DNA of 64,000 bases from Phlebiopsis flavidoalba (GCA_035772785.1 JAOCPU010000021.1:62001-126000), one strand, 5' to 3'; positions 22,630 to 35,724 are shown, counted from the first letter of the stretch. A program made the numbers and translations. The notes: generated by a model not told the origin, from the sequence alone.

Positions 22630-22934
22630 TCAGCACCTGATGCTGAAGCTCCTTCCACTGCTAGCTCCGAAGTTGAAGCACCCATTCCCAACGTTGAACA
22701 TGAGATCACTGCACGTGTCGTCGTTGTAAAGCCCAAAGTTGCAGCTCTCCGAACCGCTTTCGTAAAAACTGATTGATTCGCCGTCCTGCCCAAAGCAGTA
22801 GCGAGTGCCTATCGGGAAGGTCGTCCCTTGGTTGGTGACCGAGCCGGAGCAGCTCGTACCCGAGAACTCTGTGTATGTGACGCATGCGAGGAGCACGCGA
22901 GGGCTAGGATGGCGAGGGTTATTGCAGCTTTCAT
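22630..22934 (-). CDS. Small secreted cysteine-rich protein (paralogue 3)
   Basis: The ATG at 22934 begins MKAAITLAILALACSSHA, a clear signal peptide. One frame change near 22890 leads to TYTEFSGTSCSGSVTNQGTT, FPIGTRYCFGQDGESISFYE, SGSESCNFGLYNDDTC, SDLMFNVGNGCFNFGASSGR, SFSIRC and stop at 22630. The mature protein of about 80 residues has seven cysteines and is rich in Gly, Ser and Asn. This fits an extracellular, disulphide-stabilised protein of the same general plan as the genes at 12014, 21959 and 49837. No enzymatic motif is seen and the function is unknown. A TATA box lies 127 bases upstream. Confidence 0.6.
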
Positions 22935-23060
22935 TGTTCTGATGGCTATGGCTGGAGTCAGAGTGATGTCCATAGGGACATACGGCTGAGGCTACGAAAG
23001 GCCAACCTTGAGGAGAATGGGATCTCAGCGATGTCAAGGCCCTAGCTCGAAAAGGCAGAC

Positions 23061-23067
23061 ATTTATA
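23061..23067 (-). promoter_or_regulatory. TATA box for the secreted protein at 22934
   Basis: TATAAAT on the minus strand, in the context GCGTATAAATG, 127 bases upstream of the ATG. Confidence 0.5.
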
Positions 23068-23987
23068 CGCCCAGCCTATTCGGCATACGGAAGGTCCTTG
23101 GGAAGTCTAGCGCCTGGAACGTTTCGGGTCAGCGCGCCCATATGTTTCGACTTGTGTTGCGCTTTTCCAGATTAGCGACTGTGTCGCGCTAAACGTCGCT
23201 CTATGGCTAATGCGCTAGAATTGTTGTAACCCGCCGCTCACAATGATGGGGACCGTTTGGGCTATCAAGAGCGAGCCCGTGGATCAGAGAAGAACGTGAA
23301 TCGATTTCAGGGGTTTACGTACAATATTTTCCGCAGAAAGATGGATGGCTGAGTGCGAAGAAAGGTTGCTCTCGTTGAGAAAGGTCGTGCGTGTGGGCAG
23401 GCAAACCCACGACGCTCGGCATAGACTTGTTTACGCCGTAGATTATTCCTAGCGCGAGTGCACAGCGTATGAGTATTGAGAACAAGCATATATGTATTTT
23501 GACGCGAACCGTTTTCTGGAACAGCTTGAAACGACTCATTTTGTGACCCTCGAAAAACCGACGATGTCTAATCCAGGGTCGGTGTGTGTCGACATGAGCG
23601 GGGTTCGTTCAGCTTTCTGTCAAGGCGTGCTTTTCTTGGGCGTAATAAGTGTGTCCTAAATACACCAACGCGCGCGAAAGTAAAGATGCTGTGTGGAAAA
23701 AAGGTACCATGAAGTTTGCTGTACAAGCATGTTGGTTCATGCATCTGAGCCGTCCGCGTCATAGTTGTGCTGGTGAGCGTGGGAGTTTTCAGATTCCATA
23801 CACGGATTTTGGACGGCCACAGGGCCACTAGACGCCTGTAAAATCTCTCTTATAAGCCGAGGCTGCTTCGAAACTCTACCACTATCTCCCTGCTGTTTGC
23901 TCGACGAAAGTATAACCATCATCTCTTGAATGTGTATCCGTTCTTGGACCCAGCAATCGGACGGCGACGCGAAGGGACGTTTCCATT
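23068..23987. other. Intergenic
   Basis: No gene recognised on either strand. Confidence 0.4.
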
Positions 23988-24296
23988 TTGCTCCCTTTGC
24001 GTCCGCTCGACGACGAAGAGGAGACAGAGATAGACGATGATACGGTTCGTGGGGATATGCCCGGCTCAAGGGGCTTCACCGAGAACTCGTCGATTATTCC
24101 TAAGACGATCACATTGAAAGGAGATCCATCACAATCGTTTCCGATCCCCAACGTAAAGGGATACGTGCCCGAGGTTGGTCTCGAAGGTAAAAGTCATGCC
24201 GTGGTAAAGTCTCTCTTCATCGATTGGTTTGGAGACTCCAAGGGCAGTCGGGATAACGTCGTGATTCCGGCAGACACATCGGCGATACTACAATAA
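23988..24296 (+). CDS. Hypothetical acidic protein of 102 residues
   Basis: An uninterrupted frame with protein-like composition: DDEEETEIDDDTVRGDMPGS, then ENSSIIPKTITLKGDPSQSF, PIPNVKGYVPEVGLEGKSHA and VVKSLFIDWFGDSKGS. It is acidic at the N terminus, has no signal peptide, membrane segment or recognised motif, and could be an exon of a longer gene or a transposable-element remnant. Kept because its codon use and residue mix differ from the GC-driven artefact frames elsewhere. Confidence 0.25.
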   Translation: MLPLRPLDDEEETEIDDDTVRGDMPGSRGFTENSSIIPKTITLKGDPSQSFPIPNVKGYVPEVGLEGKSHAVVKSLFIDWFGDSKGSRDNVVIPADTSAILQ

Positions 24297-24329
24297 TCAA
24301 GTCACACAAAAGCTTCGCCTCAGGATGAT

Positions 24330-25480
24330 AAATGTTGTAGGACACCTCAAATCCTCGACCCTCGTCCTTTCGCTCGCTTTCCCTCCGCGGCGTCGCTGAG
24401 GAGGGGCTCGTCTCCTCCCCTTCGAAGACCGTCACTCCTCTTCTTTCCGCGAGCATTCTGGACCTCTGCACCAACTGCTCGCGCTCGCGCTCGCAGCGGG
24501 CTGCTTCGACGGTCACCGCTTCCAAAGGCCCCCATCGAACGCACGGGTGCGGCTTTCACACCCGGACCGGCCTTCCCCCGTCGTCCCCTTTCCCAGCCGT
24601 CTCCCCGCCTCTATCTACATTGCCTTGGCGGGCTTGGTCGCCTTTCCTCTCGCAGCCCTGCCACCCTTCTTCTCCCCCGTACGTGTCTTCCCTGAAGGCA
24701 CAACCGCGGCCGGCAGCCGGCCGCGGCCACAGCGACGGGCTATGGTAGGTAGCTTGCACGCGGGCTTCCTCTCGCTCTTTTTTTTCTCCGCAATGCGAGA
24801 ACTAAAACGCCGAACGGCGTCCTGTGCCTCTCGCGCGGCGCGTCAAATTCGCCGCCATGAATGGGCTCCGGCATCGGCCGTACTGGCGTTCGGTGCGCCT
24901 CCCGGGTCCTCACCTCCGGTGCGTCACCTTCGAGATATGAGGCGTCCTCTGAGTCCACTGACGGATTCCTGTTTCAACTGAAACGTCGCCAGAACCTTTT
25001 GCCTTCCTTCCCCACCCCCGCTCCTGAATTGCTCGCATCGCACGACGATACAACTTCGATGCACGGCGCGGGGTTATACCCGCGCACCTCCCCACGACTT
25101 GTTGTGCAACCTCGGGCGGAGGGCTTTGAGGGAGATGATATCATTTCTTTTCGTGTGTGAGAAACGCATGGGAAGGGATGATATCCACTCCCCAGTTCTC
25201 TTAGCCAGTTGGATCTCGTTTGAAGAGAGTCGACTCTCTCTGCGCCCTTAACCGAAATAAGAAGTTTTCAAAACTCATGATCAGTGGACGTACTCTTCTC
25301 TTTCTCGACGTTCTTTAACAGCTGGCGGTTCTTTCCTTCGAACGGGACCTTGTATTTCTGAAGAACTCTCCCGTGCTGTTCCTTCTCCTGGTCGTTCGCC
25401 CAAGGCGCCTGTCTTGGGGAAAGGACGCGAATGGTCATTGACCGTCACAGGCGGGGTGTTTTCGCCCGAGCCTCTTTCTC
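24330..25480 (+). repeat. R1 repeat, most diverged copy (copy 1)
   Basis: Shares with the other R1 copies the string around 25168 (GGAAGGGATGATATCCACT, then AGTTCTCTT-GCCAGTTGGAT), the following CTCTCTGCGC block and a CTGGCGGTTC-like stretch, but little else is alignable by eye. A 23-base palindrome lies inside at 24704-24726. No protein is assigned. Confidence 0.5.
24704..24726. repeat. GC palindrome with 11-base arms
   Basis: CCGCGGCCGGC and GCCGGCCGCGG are perfect reverse complements around a single central A. The other R1 copies lack it, so it is specific to this copy. Confidence 0.7.
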
Positions 25481-28334
25481 TGTCGTCGTCTTTGTCTTTT
25501 TGGCGCTGGCTTGGGGACTAGAAGAAGGTTAGGCAAATGCAGGAAAAGCACGGACAGCACGTACGTCAAGTTTGTCTTTATCTCCAAGCTGTATCGCTGA
25601 ATTCTCGTTTCTCGTTGCAGACACTGGCGCTATATTGCTGTCCGTCAATCATGGGTATATCGGCGCACAAAATCAAAAGAAGACTGCAGGCTCACAATAC
25701 TTCTTCCTCTGCGCACACAACCACGCAAACAACACGGGGTCGAGCGAACTCCAATCGGATACTCTTAGGGTCAAAAAGAAGCAAGTAAATGGACACAAAA
25801 GAGCTTGCCGATGAAGAAAGTGTTCGCAGGTCAGGTAGGGCCTTGTCCGTCGTTGCCGGTGGCCGCGACGACGTCAACTCAACCAACCGGGCGATGACGT
25901 CAGTACGCCGTTCGCAGTATGTTGTTTGATCCTTGCGCTAACATGTAAATAGGATACCGGCATCGTAATGAAGTGTTTTCGCCATGGCAATATCGAAGGA
26001 CCTGGCTCTAAGTGGTACAAGACGCAAGATCCTCGAGTTCGTGATTACGTCGGTCGCGGTTCAAAGTAAAGAGATTCACAGAGGACTTCACCGGTGTCCT
26101 GTTATCTTTGGTCCACCCCCCGTATCCCCCCCCAGTGCGCACTTGATCGCCCGGTATCAAGAACTTGCCTTTAAACGGACGTTCCTACATTGTCCGCTCC
26201 GACGGTTGGTCACTTCTCCCGCCCTAGCCAAAAGGATCCTTTGTTCTCATTCATCGATAACGGTCGACTTCTACAGAATTTTTGCCGAATTTATCTCCGA
26301 CGCAATATTGGTGTTGGCGGTTTCCCCTTCATCCCTATTGCAAGATATCTCTGGCAGTACATTTCCCAGCAAATTTCGCGGGGGGTCGTAAAACTTACCG
26401 ACATTTACCGCTCGTTCATATTATTCCGTCGGACGGTCGAGTAAATTGGCGCATAGACTTGGGCGCCGTCACTTGGAAACCGACAGAGGATCAACCTCAA
26501 TACATCCATGGGCGGTCGAGGAGAGGGGGTTTCTTCGTGAATGTCTAAATATTCCGGGGTTCTTAGATCGCCTTGGCGAACAGGGCGAGTTGCTGTGTGT
26601 TTGTCACATGGGTTCTGGAGCATGAGCTGGTCGGTCTATTGGCGGTTGGGAAGATGAGACAAATTACTTCGATGGGCAACTTTTGTCTGATGAGGCGGGG
26701 GTAAGTATTCGAAGATCCTGCTTATAAAGCCTGAGCGGTGTCGCCAGTGGGAGCTGAATGGTTTGGTGCGGTCTAGAAGGTCGATGACGATGATCGTTGT
26801 TTTCCGGGGCATAACCAGTTTGTAACAGCCAATGTTTTGCTCATTATACTCCCAAGCTCATCCATCGAAAGTGCAGACTCTATCGCGAACCGACTCAAAC
26901 ATTCTCACCTTGGCAAGCTCATCCGTATCATAGACACACAATTTCTGAGGGGTGGCAGGTTGCACCGCATAGTCATTGTTTCCGGCTGCAAATATATTTG
27001 ATGTCTGCTCTCGACAGGATTTTGGCGCATTATTCCTTCGCTGACTATACGCTCATTTTTTATCCACGATCCACGAGTAAACAACCAGCTCCCCATATAA
27101 GAGCTAGAGTTGTAATCGAGTGCTTAACCCGTCCCACAAGTGAGTACGTGACATGGCTCCTGACAGGACTCCAGCCCATTTACCACAACGCGACAAGACA
27201 CGCGCGACTAACCCCCAGGGCGAGCGAGGACATCCTCTCCTCAACGTTCGCTCGACATCTGACGATCAAGTATAATCCTCGATATGCCTCGAAACATCGT
27301 CCTTTCCTCCCAGCAATGCGCGCGACGAGGAATGCAAGTGCTCGAACACGGTACTGACGAGTTTCTGCGACACCGCGTCACCACGACGCTCTCGCCCAAT
27401 ATCTGCCCGCCCCTCCATTGGGGGAACCGCCCCGAACTCGGGCCAACGGCTCCAACCATCACCTACGCCGCATCCGGAAGTTATTCGAGCGGGCTCTCCC
27501 GCGCCGTTGCTTCACACTCCCAACCATCCTCAACTCGCTTTTCGTCGCCTGAAACCTCGTCAGGGGGACCCGCCGGCCAGCAGCGCTTCCTTCCGCGCGG
27601 TGGCCTCCGTTACGCTGGCCGGGAAAACAAGACTAGCGCTGCGATGCCTGTCCCGCGTGCGCCCGCGCGGCACTGGTACTGCTAGAACAGTGGCCCGCAA
27701 ACGAATCGCCAGGGACGCGCTCGAAGCCACTCGCGGGGTACGCGTGTCCCGTAATCCGGCGGGTGTTCCGCGTTGCTGCTTGTTGCGACGCGTATTGGGA
27801 AGCTCGCTGATGCTTGGGTGCCTGGGCTTGCCGGGTACGTCTAGGGCCAGCGCGGGGGGATTCCTGCTGCGAGCTGTGCGGGAATCCGTGTAGGAGACCT
27901 GTTCTGGCGGGCGCGGCGGGAGCGGCAACGCGAGTGACGAAAGTAGTTGGCCTGGCAAGGTGTCTTCGCGACTGCGTCGCGAGGTGCCGTGTTGTCGTCA
28001 TTGTCACGAACTTCCAGCACGAGTTGGGACGATCGACGTATCGGGGCCTCGCGAGGGCATGCCGCCCGGTGGGATGTGCATCTTGCGTGGCTTGGAGTTA
28101 TAGGCTAGGGGCGGGAGGCGAAGGTGCCTGAATCTAGAGGCGCAAGGAGAGGTCGTATTAGGGTAGGTGACTAGGTTACGTTTAAGCTGCCAGTCACCAT
28201 TGCTCGACATGGAAATAAACTTGAAATGACCATTGCAATTTGCACGTATGCCTTGACTGACTAAGGCCGTAAGAGGTGGGATTAGAGTCGAATGAGAATC
28301 TGGCTCACTCGCACCGAACATGACGAGCCACGTC
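25481..28334. other. Unidentified sequence, possibly mobile-element remnants
   Basis: No gene can be supported. Frames near 25572-25814 and 26190-26548 have protein-like composition (for example AQNQKKTAGSQYFFLCAHNH and ARYLWQYISQQISRGVV) but no motif that I can name with confidence. The part from 27500 to 28130 is GC-rich, with overlapping artefact frames on both strands. No terminal repeats were found by eye. Confidence 0.35.
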
Positions 28335-31300
28335 AATGAAAGAGCTATGAATAAAAGTAGAATATATGCGTGAAAAGGTTATCATGGGAGAGTGTGGCTT
28401 TTGTCCAGGGCCCGTCCTAGCGTAGAACATGAGTGTTGAGAACAAACCTTCCACAGCTGGATTAACGACCTTCAGTCGCCCCCTACAGTGGAGAATAGGG
28501 TTTAAAAAGGGCGGCCCATGACTTTGACCAAAATCGTGAATTGAGGGTTCGCCTTATGGATTTCCATCGCTTGTCAAATCTCGCCCACCCTCCCACAACG
28601 TTATTAGATAAGTCATGAAATAGACGATATATACGTTTTCCTCATATGAGGCGTTCCCGCCGTACGAAGCGAATGTACCTTTTATCGGCGGGAATCGACA
28701 TCTGAGGCGTAAGACATATAATCTGCTCCGCTCGTTTCGTGTTTGATCATCCTGCAGACAACTGCGGGCACTGAGCATTGGATGTAATGATGGGGAGCTC
28801 GATTACTTGACGATTCCTGGCGTACTTGAACCTAGAGCTTTGGGGAACAATCTTCATTCGGATGAGAAGATCGCTCAAAATCATTGCGCCGGTACTTCGA
28901 TTGCTAGACTTCGCCGTCAACGACGTGCAACGGAGGCCGGATTCGAGGTGATTTCTGGTAGATCATGGCTCCCAGGTAAGGGAACTCCTCATTAACTGTA
29001 GGCAAACGAGTGGATAACCTCTCATTTCTGCAGTATGACATGGAGAATACACCACACAAGTCAGCTGCAGCGCACTAAGAGAGAACAAAGCATTCGCCGT
29101 TCTATCTCCATACTTCGACCTTAGCCCTGGCCTGGCCCTACCCTCCGAACGCATTGTCTGGCGCCCGTTCTTCGCCTCTCTCCTGCGCTCTTTCCCCGAA
29201 CCATAAGCCGTCGCACGCCACTCCTCTCATGTTTTGAGGGTCGGCCCTGCGTTCCTGCTGTCGGCGGTATCGTTTCGCACGTTAGGTTTCCACCCACCTC
29301 TATTCTCCTTTCAACATAGCTCTTTTTCCTTCACCCTTCGATTCAGCCAGTCTTTTCCCGACCTTCCCATTCCGTGAGGCCGGAACAGAGTTCCCTCGTC
29401 ACCTTGGCCGCAGTTCCGGCCCATCCTTGACTCGAAGATCCTGGTGCGTCTTCACCTGTCCTGATGCGGCAGCGCCCTGCGACCTGAGCCCGGTGCACCT
29501 CTTTCTCTTTCGCGAGCTGGCATAAGTGCTAGAGCTTCTCTCCCACAATACTACTCGGCCACCTCACCAACATGCTCGGGATTTGGGTTTTCGGGCGCCG
29601 GTGCAGTCCCTCAAGGCCATCTCTTTCCTGCGATCTCCCGATCCGTCCGCCCACGGCCCTTCCCTCCGGTCACACTAAACTCACGCGCTGCTTACGACTC
29701 AAGGCATCCTCAGAGTTTTTCTAGTCTTCTCGTTGCGCATTGCTGGTGTGATACTGACTGTCGTAAGCATGAACCGTGGTAGCTGTGGTGGTGTAGCGGG
29801 AGGTCTTTGGACAGTGATATTTTGTTTCTTTCTACGGGCAAGAAGCCTCGTTGGAAGGGATGATATCCACTAGTCTGAGTTCTCTTGCCAGCTGGATGTG
29901 CCATATATCGGATTGTCTCCTCTCTGCGCGCTTGACAACAAGTCAAAGACGCTTTTTCATATTCGTCCGAGCAGATTAACTTACTTTCCTCGTACATGTA
30001 ACTTTTTTGGCATTACGATTCTCTTCATACCTCAAGGCCTGGCAAATTGCTTTCAACAGAACGGATGGCGTGCCCACTCTTTCTCAGGGTCCTTACCTCC
30101 ATGGTAGCGCCGCTTGAGGGAGAAGGCCCGGATCGAGCTCACCGTTGCTGACAGACCTCGACCTAGGGCATTCAGGAGCCAAGACTTTCCCTCACTTTTA
30201 TCGTTAACAATGGCGCCGGGGCTAAGCACAGGTCCAGAGGATGTAGGAAAGCATGCTCGGCACGTACGAGTTGAGCTTGTCCTGTTGTTGCCCTACATTC
30301 AGGACATTGAGTCTGACCTCTCTTTCGTCTCGCTTCTCAACAGAAAGGCGGCCTTCGGTCCGCATGTCGGACGAGTATAGGCAGCGTCTGTTACGGGAAG
30401 GATGCATCAGGAACATCCTGTTGGTTTCCTCACTCTCAGCAGTCGTCTCATTGTTATCCGGTCCTTGCCGCCTGAAAGGATTCCCATCCCTCTAAGTGTG
30501 TTCTTCCTGTTGGCACACAAGTGGTCGATGTCGAATGTTGGTGCCAGAGATTGGTGGAGCACGCAACAACATGTGGCGTTGTTTACTGATAGTGATAACG
30601 TTCAGAAAGAGATAATGGTATAGAGAAACCGTTTGAAGTTTTTGATTAACGCGCAACAAGAGGTAGCTCGGTGCGAGAGGGCCGGGACAGTCGATTGATC
30701 CGCTGGTAGTGGTCGCGGTTGAAGAAAGTAAGTCACGCGCTGGCCCTCTTATCAACGCCACGTTCCAAAACTCGTGCATTCAGGAACTTGCCTTTTCAAT
30801 GATGCTTCATTTTACTCTCGCGACGGTTTTACTCTCCGCTCCTCCGGACAGGCGCGGCAGGCCAGGTCGTCGTCTCAGCACCGTGCTGTACATCATGTAG
30901 TTACTCATACTAGCCTTGTTTTCTAACAGCTTTAACCTGCACCCAAGTTATTTCTCCTGCTCCCCCGCTTCGTTGTGAGTGCAGTCCCCTGCGCTGAGCA
31001 GTCGGCTGGAACTTTCGTTCGGGCGGCGTTTGGGGCCTGCGTGCCGAGCATGGCGGACCTGGGCTCGACGTCCAGAATCGCACACATCGCGAGTCGACAA
31101 AGGTGAACCATCCAGACAACTATAAGCCGTATACTTAGCATCTTCAAAGCATGCAAACGATGAATTGAAGGTGATCTTTGGTTGTGAGACGGCGGTCAAG
31201 ATTGACTTTTTGCTACGTGGCGACCGATTCTCGGGTGCAGCCTTCCTTCTCCGAGTTGCTTCTCTTCTTCACACCGCCAACAACGCTTTTGTAGGTTCGT
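28335..31300 (+). repeat. R1 repeat, copy 2
   Basis: About 3 kb collinear with 32400-35380. Shared landmarks in order: GAGTGTG-CTTTTGTC near 28390; CATGACTTTGAC then GTGAATTGAG near 28515-28545; GTGTTTGATCATCCTGCAGAC near 28739; TTACTTGACGATTCCTGG near 28804; GATCATGGCTCCCAGGTAAG near 28963; GGAAGGGATGATATCCACT near 29856; TCATATTCGTCCGAGC near 29957; GGCGCCGGGGCTAAGCA near 30212; GCGTGCCGAGCATG near 31038. Frames on both strands are broken. The plus strand has a partly conserved hydrophobic stretch ending in IPQGL/VPQGLE. The function of R1 is not known. Confidence 0.75.
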
Positions 31301-31419
31301 CGTAGTGAACAGTGGGAATTCAACGATATCTGCTCACCTATGGTCAAGTACATATGAAGTGAAAATGGCTGACATCACTTGAATGGATGCGGTGATTACC
31401 TCTAATTGACCTCCAAGGC

Positions 31420-31968
31420 CTTAAAAATAATATCGCTTCGCCCACACTGTATGCGCATGGTGGCAGTGATGTCTACCACCATGCGCCGCGACCCCCGAGA
31501 AGGAAATTTGTGGTTGTAGTGTAAGACGAAGAGATTCACTTGGTCGATCTAACCTTAAAACACACGTTTTCCGCGAGGTCACACGGCCGACGTTTCCTCA
31601 GCCAACGTTGCGACTCAGTGTAGTAATTTGCCACGAGTTCATACGTAAGCACAATTTTTTTTTTTTTTTTGTGTCCTCCTAACAATGGGACGCTGCCCCA
31701 GAGATATCTGTCGCCAATCTTCGGCCTCCTTGTCTCACCTTACGGCATTACCTCCTAAATCCATCGTCAATTAAACAACATGATTATCTTCCGGCCTCGC
31801 CACACGTCTCTTCGCCCCCATGAGCAGGCGTCGTCCGCTGCCTTCCGTCTTACGTCTCAGGCAATCGTTTGCACTCAGACTCGCCTCTTTCATTTCGCAC
31901 CCATTTACATACGCACCCCCATCCCCCGTCACACAGATCAAAGACGCCACTTCGTGGTCCTAGCGTGA
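31420..31968 (+). pseudogene. DUF2235 hydrolase remnant, truncated unit
   Basis: After R1 copy 2 the sequence matches the middle of the DUF2235 gene of other units: a FAHT-YAHGG start near 31435, a KHTFSARSHGR stretch near 31555-31590, and a stretch near 31815-31900 aligning by nucleotide with the ERRVRFLPS region of the 42.7-kb copy. Both the catalytic start and the C-terminal half are missing and the frames are broken. No DUF6533 gene follows, so this unit ends here. Confidence 0.5.
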
Positions 31969-32399
31969 TTGAGCTTTGGACCCACTGTGTACGCACCAGG
32001 CACCGACGCTTCCGATTAGGGTGCCTGCTCCCCCACGGAGATGCGTTTGCTACCAAGATGCAGTGAGTCTCGTGCCCCTCCCGAGAACAAGTACCAAGGT
32101 GCCAATCGCAGCCTTCCTAGGTTCTTGCCGGGAGGAGCCGCTCCCATTGGCACATCATTGAGGCGGCTATGGCGATGGGGCGAACATTAGCAGGAAAACT
32201 CATAGAGAGCGACCCGCTCCCCCGAGGACAATGGCGATGTGGATGTGGGTGGGACTTCTCGCCAGTCCTATAGCGCTGTTCAAGCACGATGTCGAACGCG
32301 AACCGGCGGGTGAGAGTCGCATGGGATGTACTTAGAGCGGAGCGTGCTCTTCAGCCTTGGCTAGGACAGGCTCGGCAGGTTGAGTTAGTCTCATCGTTT
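31969..32399. other. Junction between two R1 copies
   Basis: No gene recognised. About 430 bases separate the truncated unit from the next R1 copy. Confidence 0.4.
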
Positions 32400-35380
32400 A
32401 GTGCCATCGCCGGCCTCATCTAGGAGTAATAAAGTAAATTGTTGCGTGGGAAGGTATCCTGGGAGTGTGCTTTCGTCTAGGCTCTCTAAGTGTAGACGTG
32501 AGCGTCCCCGTGAACGGCCTTCCCAACGTGGATTGACGGCATCAGGCCCGCTGCCCTCATGCCACGTGGTGCACAATGGACTAATAGCGCCCATGATTTT
32601 GACTCGTAAATTGAGTCGCTTTACGATTCCATCGCTATCTTTCCTCCTCCACAACGAAAACTCAATGTCATGAAATAGACATATATACGTTCTCACAGGC
32701 TCCGCGAGGAAGCGAATACCTTTTCATCGGCGGAAATCGACATCCAATTGTAAGACATATAATCTGCCCCGCTCGTTCCGTGTTTGATCATCCTGCAGAC
32801 ATCTGCAAAGACTGAACATAGGGTGTAATGATACAGGAGTCCGATTACTTGACGATCCCTGGTTGTACTTGAATCTAGAGTTGTGGGAAACGATCTTCAT
32901 TCGGATGGGAGATCGCGCAAAATCACCATTGCGCGGTTACTTCGACTGCCGGACTTCACCGTCAACGACAAGCAACAGAGGTTACGAGGTGATTGCTAGT
33001 AGATTATGGCTCTCAGGTAAGAGAATCCCTCATATTCGTAGGTAAAAATGGATAAACATCGTCATTCTAGCAGATACAGGACGAGAAATACAAACAACAA
33101 GAGCTGCCACCCAGAAGAGAGAACAGCATCGCTGGTCACTCCATATTGTTTGACCCCCTAGCCTGCGACCCTCCGAAAGCATTGCTGGGCTCTTCTTCGT
33201 CACCACTTCTCGCGCTCTTTCCCCCCGGATACTGGAAGTCAGCGGCCGTCGCGCCGCACTCCTGCTCACAGCGGACGGGCCCTCGTTCCTTTCCTGCGGT
33301 CGGGGCGGTATCGTGCGCCGTCAGTTTCCCCTCCTTCCCCTTTCAAACATAGCTCTTTTCACTTCACCCTTCGATACCGCTTTTCCGACCTTCTCATCTG
33401 TAGCGGGCATAGTTGCCTCTCCCTTGGCCGCTCCGCCATCCTTCTCGTCTGCGTCTTCACAACATGGCCGGGTGGGTAGCGGCCGCAGCCTATGCACGGT
33501 CCACCTCACTCGCTCTTTACGAGATGCAATACTAGAGCTCCGCCAAATTCTTGGCACCCTGACCAACGTGCTCGGATTTTGGGCTCGGGCGCAGGTGCGC
33601 CCTCTAGGCCACTCCTTCCTGCGCCCCCGTCGTCTGCCATGGCCTTCCCTACGTCACCAAGCCGCTCCGCTTAGACCAAGGCATCCTTGAAGTTTTCCGT
33701 ATTCTCGTGCGCCGCTGTGGATACTGACTGTCGTGCATGACGCGGTAGCTGCGGGTGGTGTAGCGGGAGGGTCTTGGGGGAGTGATATCGTTCTTTTCAC
33801 TGAGGGGGCAAGAAGCCTCATTGGAAGGGACGATATCCACTTCTGAGTCCTCTTGCCAGCTGGAGTGTGGTGCCTATGTGGATTGTATACTCTGTGCGCG
33901 CTTGACTGCAAGTCAAAGGCGTTTTCATATTCGTCCGAGCCGATAGACTTACTTTCCTCTTACATGTATCTTTTTGGCATTGGATTCTTCGTTCCTCAAG
34001 GTCTGGAATATGCTTTCGAAGGATGGCGTGCCACTCTTTCTCAGAGTCTTTCCTCCATGGTAGCCGCTCGAGGGGGAGGGCCCGGATCGAGCTCACCGTT
34101 GCTAACAGGACCTTGACCTAGGGCATTCAACCAGGACTTTCCCTCACGTTTCGTCGTTGACAATGGCGCCGGGGCTAAGCAAAGGTCAGAGGATGTAGGA
34201 AAGAATGCTAGGCACGTACGTACGTTGAGTTGTGCTTGTTGCCACATTCGACAGCTGACGCCTCTCGCTTCTCAACAGAAAGCGGCCTTCGTCCCAGTCG
34301 ACGGTTAGCGGCGTTGTGTCCGGGAGTGCTTGATTAGAAAACATTTACTGGTGATTCTCGCTCTGTAGCAGCGTCTCAGTGTTATCCGGTCTGCCGCCAA
34401 CCTGAAAGGATCCAGTGCCTTGTGCTCTTGCTGATGTCGGAGCGGAACCGATGGTTCAACAGTCGAGTCGTGGCGTTGGTAAGTACCACCTGACATGTCG
34501 TTGCTCTGTTCTTGTGCTAATGTGTGGACTATGGTATAGAAATCGTTTTGAAGTTTTTGAATAACGCGCAATGAGAGGTATAGGTCGTGCGAGACACGGG
34601 ACAGGCGAGTAGGAGTGGTCGCGGTTGAGAAAGTAGGTCACGCGCCAGCCCTCTTATCAACGCACATCTGAACTCGTGCATTCAGGGACTTCCTTTTGAC
34701 TGATGCTTTATTTACTCTCCGAACGGTTTTACTGGCCCCGCTCCCCCGGAGATGCGCGGCAGGTCAGGGTCGTCGTCCAGCACCGTGGTCATCATGGAGC
34801 ACTCACACTACTCTTGCCATCTAAACGGCTTTAACTGCATTCAAGTTCTCTCCTACTCGTAAAGCTGTCCACCTGCGCTGCAGTCACTGTAACCCTTTGG
34901 TCGGACGTTTGGATCCTGCGTGCCGAGCGTGCGCGACCACTGGGCTCGACCGTCCAGTATCACCCCCACACATCGTCACTCGGCAAAGGGTGGTAGAGCC
35001 ATTCAGACGCCTCTAAGACCGTACTAACTTATACTACGTATCTTCAAAGCAGGCAACTGGGACAAGGATATGAATCGGACGGTGATATCTACTTGGTCGT
35101 GTCGTATCTGGCCCAAAGGCCCTCCTTTCTCATTGGTCTCTATGAACTTCTAGAGGGTCTTTTCAAGATTAACTTTTGCACGTTATGCGCGCAAATTCTC
35201 CCGGGCGGGAAACTTCCTTCACTGCTTCTCTACTTCCGCCACAAACCCTATTACAGCTTCGTTGTGGTAAGCAGTGCAGAATCACACAAATTGCTGATCT
35301 ATGTTAAATGACAGATAAAGTAGATTCGGATGACTGACATTCCCTTGGATCGGCGCGCCTGAACGTCCTGACCTCGCCAT
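32400..35380 (+). repeat. R1 repeat, copy 3
   Basis: Collinear with copy 2 (28335-31300) and copy 4 (53325-54935). Landmarks: GCCACGTGGT then CAATGGACTAATAGCGCC near 32560-32590, GTTTGATCATCCTGCAGACAT near 32795, GGAAGGGACGATATCCACTTC near 33824, CATATTCGTCCGAGCCGATAG near 33927, and TGCGTGCCGAGCGTGCG near 34917. On the minus strand, near 33321-33470, copies 3 and 4 share a KDGGAAKGE-TMPAT string, and on the plus strand near 33880-34010 a KSKAFSYSSEPIDLLSSYMY string. Neither gives a complete protein. Confidence 0.75.
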
Positions 35381-35724
35381 TGAAGGTCATTCAAGATATC
35401 GCACAGGTGGAAAAAACCAACATTCTAAAGGGCACCCCGCGATACAGCATCGCGTAAATACTCCGTGAATCGATGTCACTCCTGTCATGCCGACGCTCCC
35501 GCTCGATACACCTGGAGCAGATCTACCTCTCGAGAGCGTTTGCCCCATGAAGACCGGTGGACTCTCCATCCGAGGCTCGGACGACCTCATACCCTAACTG
35601 GAACATCAATGGACACCCCAGAGTGACCACACGATCTCCACTATCACCGCACTCGCCACCCACGAACATGCTTTCAAAAGTCGGCTCTATTCAGCCCCGC
35701 TGCACAGCGTGACGTACCCCGCCA

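Noticed and set aside
25572..26550. Possible retrotransposon polyprotein (RNase H or reverse transcriptase fragment)
   Set aside because: Composition is protein-like, but no catalytic motif (such as YxDD or DEDD spacing) and no long terminal repeats could be found.
27500..28130. Possible gene in the GC-rich block
   Set aside because: Frames on both strands have similar Arg-rich composition and no motif; nothing distinguishes coding from GC-driven openness.
31655..31670. Run of 16 T as a retroposon tail or terminator
   Set aside because: No retroposon body or pol III gene is adjacent; a plain homopolymer is sufficient.
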